64,000 bases of DNA, taken from Bacteroidaceae bacterium. GTDB taxonomy: Bacteria; Bacteroidota; Bacteroidia; Bacteroidales; Bacteroidaceae. Shown one piece after another: positions 61,533-64,000 of the stretch. The notes under the pieces were generated by a model, which saw nothing but the letters and a program-made list of their open reading frames with translations, made no database searches and was not told where the DNA came from. The stretch is from contig JAFTVE010000047.1 of NCBI GenBank assembly GCA_017465905.1, positions 62,001-126,000 of the forward strand. Reading direction: 5' to 3'. Numbering within the stretch: the first letter of the stretch is position 1; the number at the start of each line of letters is the position of its first letter. A program made the position numbers and the translations under genes.

Positions 61533-61578
61533 CCGCTTCAAGATGGAATATTGATAACAATAGGAAACGATTATAGGT

Positions 61579-62640
61579 ATGGATTTTAAGATTGCTGTGT
61601 TGGCCGGTGACGGTATCGGCCCCGAAATATCCGCCGTGGGTGTGGATGTAATGACCGCCGTATGTGAGAAGTTTGGACATAAAGTAAGCTACAAATATGC
61701 CTTGTGTGGCGCTCACGCCATCGATGAGGTGGGCGACCCCTTCCCCGAAGAGACCTTCCAGGTGTGCGAGGAGGCCGATGCCGTGCTCTTCTCTGCCGTG
61801 GGTGACCCCAAGTTTGACAACGACCCCACCGCCAAGGTGCGTCCCGAGCAGGGCTTGCTGGCTATGCGCAAGAAGTTGGGCCTCTTTGCCAACATCCGCC
61901 CCGTGCAGACCTTCAAGTGCTTGGTGCACAAGTCGCCCCTGCGTGCCGAGTTGGTGGAGAATGCCGACTTCATCTGCATTCGTGAGCTTACCGGCGGTAT
62001 GTACTTCGGCGAGAAGTATCAGGACAATGACAAGGCGTATGACACCAACTACTACACCCGTCCCGAGATTGAGCGTATCCTTCGCGTAGGTTTCGAGTAT
62101 GCCATGAAGCGTAACAAGCACCTCACCGTGGTGGACAAGGCCAATGTGCTGGCATCGTCACGCCTGTGGCGCCAGATTGCGCAGGAGATGGCTCCGCAGT
62201 ACCCCGAGGTGAACACCGACTATATGTATGTGGACAATGCTGCCATGCGCATGATTCAGGAGCCCACCTTCTTCGACGTGATGGTGACCGAGAATACCTT
62301 TGGCGATATCCTCACCGATGAGGGTTCGGTCATCAGCGGCTCTATGGGTCTGCTCCCCTCGGCCTCTACGGGCGAGAGCACACCGGTATTCGAACCCATT
62401 CATGGCTCATGGCCCCAGGCAAAGGGCCTGAACATTGCCAACCCCTTGGCGCAGGTGCTCTCTGTAGCTATGCTCTTCGAGTACTTTGGCCTCAAGGAGG
62501 AGGGCGCTCTGGTGCGCAAGGCCGTAGATGCTTCGCTCGATGCTAATGTGCGTACTCCTGAGATTCAGGTCGAGGGCGGTGCCAAGTATGGTACGAAAGA
62601 GGTAGGCGAGTGGCTCGTCGATTATATCCGTAAAGCGTGA
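61579..62640 (+). CDS. leuB: 3-isopropylmalate dehydrogenase
   Basis: A 353-residue NAD-dependent oxidative decarboxylase of leucine synthesis. Typical LeuB features: [23 protein letters not shown]-like [22 protein letters not shown], the substrate/Mg site DNAAMRMIQ and the NAD-binding [10 protein letters not shown] plus HGSWPQAKG. Here it stands alone with its own promoter and terminator; leuA, leuC and leuD are not in the window. Confidence 0.97.
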   Translation: MDFKIAVLAGDGIGPEISAVGVDVMTAVCEKFGHKVSYKYALCGAHAIDEVGDPFPEETFQVCEEADAVLFSAVGDPKFDNDPTAKVRPEQGLLAMRKKLGLFANIRPVQTFKCLVHKSPLRAELVENADFICIRELTGGMYFGEKYQDNDKAYDTNYYTRPEIERILRVGFEYAMKRNKHLTVVDKANVLASSRLWRQIAQEMAPQYPEVNTDYMYVDNAAMRMIQEPTFFDVMVTENTFGDILTDEGSVISGSMGLLPSASTGESTPVFEPIHGSWPQAKGLNIANPLAQVLSVAMLFEYFGLKEEGALVRKAVDASLDANVRTPEIQVEGGAKYGTKEVGEWLVDYIRKA

Positions 62641-62661
62641 TAAATAATCTTAATAAATGAG

Positions 62662-62697
62662 GTGCATCGGGCCGAATGGCTTGATGCACTTTTTTTA
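62662..62697 (+). terminator. Terminator after leuB
   Basis: GTGCATC (62662-62668) with GATGCAC (62683-62689), inner GCC/GGC, and a T-run. The in-frame upstream extension of the next gene runs through it. Confidence 0.9.
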
Positions 62698-62724
62698 TTC
62701 GGCCGATTTGTGTATCTTCGCACC

Positions 62725-63546
62725 ATGAAAAGATGGATTCTTGTAGCCGTGATATTGCCGCTAACGATGCTGGCATGGGCTCAGTCGCAGGGCGAGTGGG
62801 CAAGCCGTGCCTATGCCTATATGGAGCAGGACAGCTTGGCGCAGGCCGAGGAGTGCTTCCGACATGCCGTGGAGGCCGCCCCCGCCAGCAAGCAGAATGT
62901 GATGCTGCTCACCAATCTGGGCACCGTGCAGCGCCGTCGGGGCAAGGTGCACGAGGCCATCGACTCGTATACCAAGGCATTGGGTTACTCTCCCCTCGAT
63001 GTCTCTGTCCTCATGAATCGTGCCTTGGCCTACATGACCTTGGGCAACGACGACAAGGCATATACCGACCTCTGCAACGTGCTCGATAAGCGTACCGACC
63101 ATGCCGAAGCACTCTACTACCGCGCCTTCATCTACACGGGTCGCCGCGAGTATACTGCTGCCCGAGCCGACTACAAGCGTCTGCTGGCCCTGCAACCCGA
63201 TCATGAGAACGGACTCCTCGGACTTGCCTTGCTCGACCAGCGTGAGGGACGCTTGCAAGCTGCCGAACTACAGCTGACGGCTCTTGTGGAGCGCCACCCC
63301 GACAATGCCACCTACCTGCAGGCAAGGGCCAACGTGCTCATTGAGCGTCACCTCTACGACCTTGCCTTGATTGACCTTGAGGGTGCCATTGCCCTGCAGC
63401 CTACCGATGCCTACCTCTATGTAGCCCGTGCCGAGCTCTATCTGAAGATGAAGCGCCGCACAGCAGCCAAGGCCGACCTCGACAGGGCCGTGGCGTTGGG
63501 CCTGCCCCGCATCTCGCTCGGCGAGCTATACAAGCAGTGCGAGTAG
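62725..63546 (+). CDS. Exported TPR-repeat protein
   Basis: A 273-residue protein: signal peptide (MKRWILVAVILPLTMLAWA) and about seven TPR motifs filling the rest, for example AYAYMEQDSLAQAEECFRHA, LTNLGTVQRRRGKVHEAIDS and AEALYYRAFIYTGRREYTAA. TPR arrays mediate protein contacts; no catalytic part is present. The start at 62725 lies after the terminator and a -7-like TATCTTCG. Likely periplasmic; partner unknown. Confidence 0.85.
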   Translation: MKRWILVAVILPLTMLAWAQSQGEWASRAYAYMEQDSLAQAEECFRHAVEAAPASKQNVMLLTNLGTVQRRRGKVHEAIDSYTKALGYSPLDVSVLMNRALAYMTLGNDDKAYTDLCNVLDKRTDHAEALYYRAFIYTGRREYTAARADYKRLLALQPDHENGLLGLALLDQREGRLQAAELQLTALVERHPDNATYLQARANVLIERHLYDLALIDLEGAIALQPTDAYLYVARAELYLKMKRRTAAKADLDRAVALGLPRISLGELYKQCE

Positions 63547-63609
63547 GGCAGGGGATTTGGCGTTTTGCACTTTTATTTATATATTCGCAGTCGATTAGAA
63601 CCTGTTTTT

Positions 63610-63852
63610 ATGAATAGATATGAATTTGAGGCCATCAAGGCCGAGCTTGCCCGCAACATTCTCAACTCCGACGATGAAGCTCTGATAGAGCACTTGCGCC
63701 ACTGCTATGCCGAGTCGCAGGGACAAAGTGCCCCCTGCCGCTATACGCTGAACGAGGTGAAAGCCCGTCTTCGCAGTACCGAGGCCGATGCCATTGCTGG
63801 GCGTGGATTGAGTGAAGCTGAGGTAGATAGACTAATGGAGGCGATGATATGA
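63610..63852 (+). CDS. Antitoxin of a ParDE/RelBE-type module
   Basis: An 80-residue acidic, helical protein (MNRYEFEAIKAELARNILNS, C-terminal LSEAEVDRLMEAMI). Its last codons overlap the start of a toxin gene (ATGA), the usual antitoxin-first layout. No clear DNA-binding motif is recognised by eye. The start at 63610 omits 15 upstream codons that show no conservation-like features. Confidence 0.75.
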   Translation: MNRYEFEAIKAELARNILNSDDEALIEHLRHCYAESQGQSAPCRYTLNEVKARLRSTEADAIAGRGLSEAEVDRLMEAMI

Positions 63853-64000
63853 AACTGAAGTGGCATCCTGAGGCTATCGAAGATGTTCGGAAGATAGTCG
63901 ACTATGTAAAGGAAAATTTCACGGCCGACGTAGCCTTGAGAGTGAAGGACAAGATTAACAGTTCGGCCAAACTGCTCAAACTTCATCCCTTCCTTGGCCC
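63849..64000 (+). CDS. ParE/RelE-type toxin (partial, C-terminus off window)
   Basis: The first 50 residues read MKLKWHPEAIEDVRKIVDYV, then KENFTADVALRVKDKINSSA, the N-terminal strand and helices of the ParE/RelE fold (W-x-x-x-A-x-x-D-x-x-x-I-x-x-Y). ParE poisons gyrase and RelE cuts mRNA; this start cannot tell them apart, though the helical hairpin favours ParE. It is translationally coupled to the antitoxin. Confidence 0.85.
   Translation, partial: MKLKWHPEAIEDVRKIVDYVKENFTADVALRVKDKINSSAKLLKLHPFLG

Overview
The window is a piece of a Bacteroidales chromosome (phylum Bacteroidota), most like a gut-, oral- or rumen-type Prevotellaceae/Bacteroidaceae genome. The signs are two SusC/SusD pairs, a PorT-family barrel, an OstA/parvulin/MutL gene block, a DUF4834 membrane protein, and many promoters with the Bacteroidales -7 element TAnnTTTG, often with TTG or TTTG about 20 nt upstream. 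Genus cannot be fixed from this sequence alone.

Layout. 0-10 kb: partial patatin lipase, PorT-like barrel, ferredoxin, POT peptide transporter, a fused beta-hexosaminidase/sialidase, the phosphatidylethanolamine pair psd-pssA, a DUF4834 protein and a helix-hairpin-helix protein. 10-16.3 kb: VanZ-like protein, GH51 arabinofuranosidase, EamA transporter, metY and two identical tRNA-Val(UAC) genes. 16.4-19 kb: a GC-rich two-gene unit (VapE-like ATPase and HU-like protein, divergent) enclosed by long inverted repeats that contain TTTAGGG-type heptamers. 19-26 kb: lipoprotein, outer-membrane barrel protein divergent from a membrane TPR regulator candidate, and OmpA. 26-34 kb: a six-gene minus-strand block for outer-membrane biogenesis (three parvulin-type proteins, OstA-like protein, small membrane protein) ending in mutL. 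34-48 kb: two SusC-SusD-lipoprotein loci pointing away from each other, with a tyrosine recombinase and a symmetric repeat element between them. 48-55 kb: YjjG phosphatase, coiled-coil lipoprotein, pta-ackA, BASS transporter and PlsC-like acyltransferase. 55-58.6 kb: a DUF262-HNH protein translationally coupled to an M.EcoRI-like methyltransferase, then about 1.36 kb of repeat-rich DNA with a second symmetric element. 58.6-64 kb: Omp85-type protein, lpxH, SufT-like protein, leuB, TPR protein and the start of a ParDE-type toxin-antitoxin pair.

How the genes fit together. Envelope building is the main theme (psd/pssA, LpxH, PlsC, OstA, parvulins, Omp85, OmpA), alongside glycan scavenging (hexosaminidase/sialidase, arabinofuranosidase, two SusCD loci) and acetate fermentation (pta-ackA). 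The accessory parts are the VapE/HU unit, the recombinase between the SusCD loci, the methyltransferase/DUF262-HNH pair and the toxin-antitoxin pair.

Most novel signals. (1) Two repeat elements of unrelated sequence share one design: two-block inverted arms around a central array of four 22-bp dyad-symmetric units (40221-40663 and 57932-58548). (2) The VapE/HU unit has 83- and 103-bp terminal inverted repeats with different numbers of heptamers. (3) An M.EcoRI homologue is coupled to a DUF262-HNH nuclease candidate and sits among intergenic repeats dense in GAATTC. Everything was read by eye; no database search was run.
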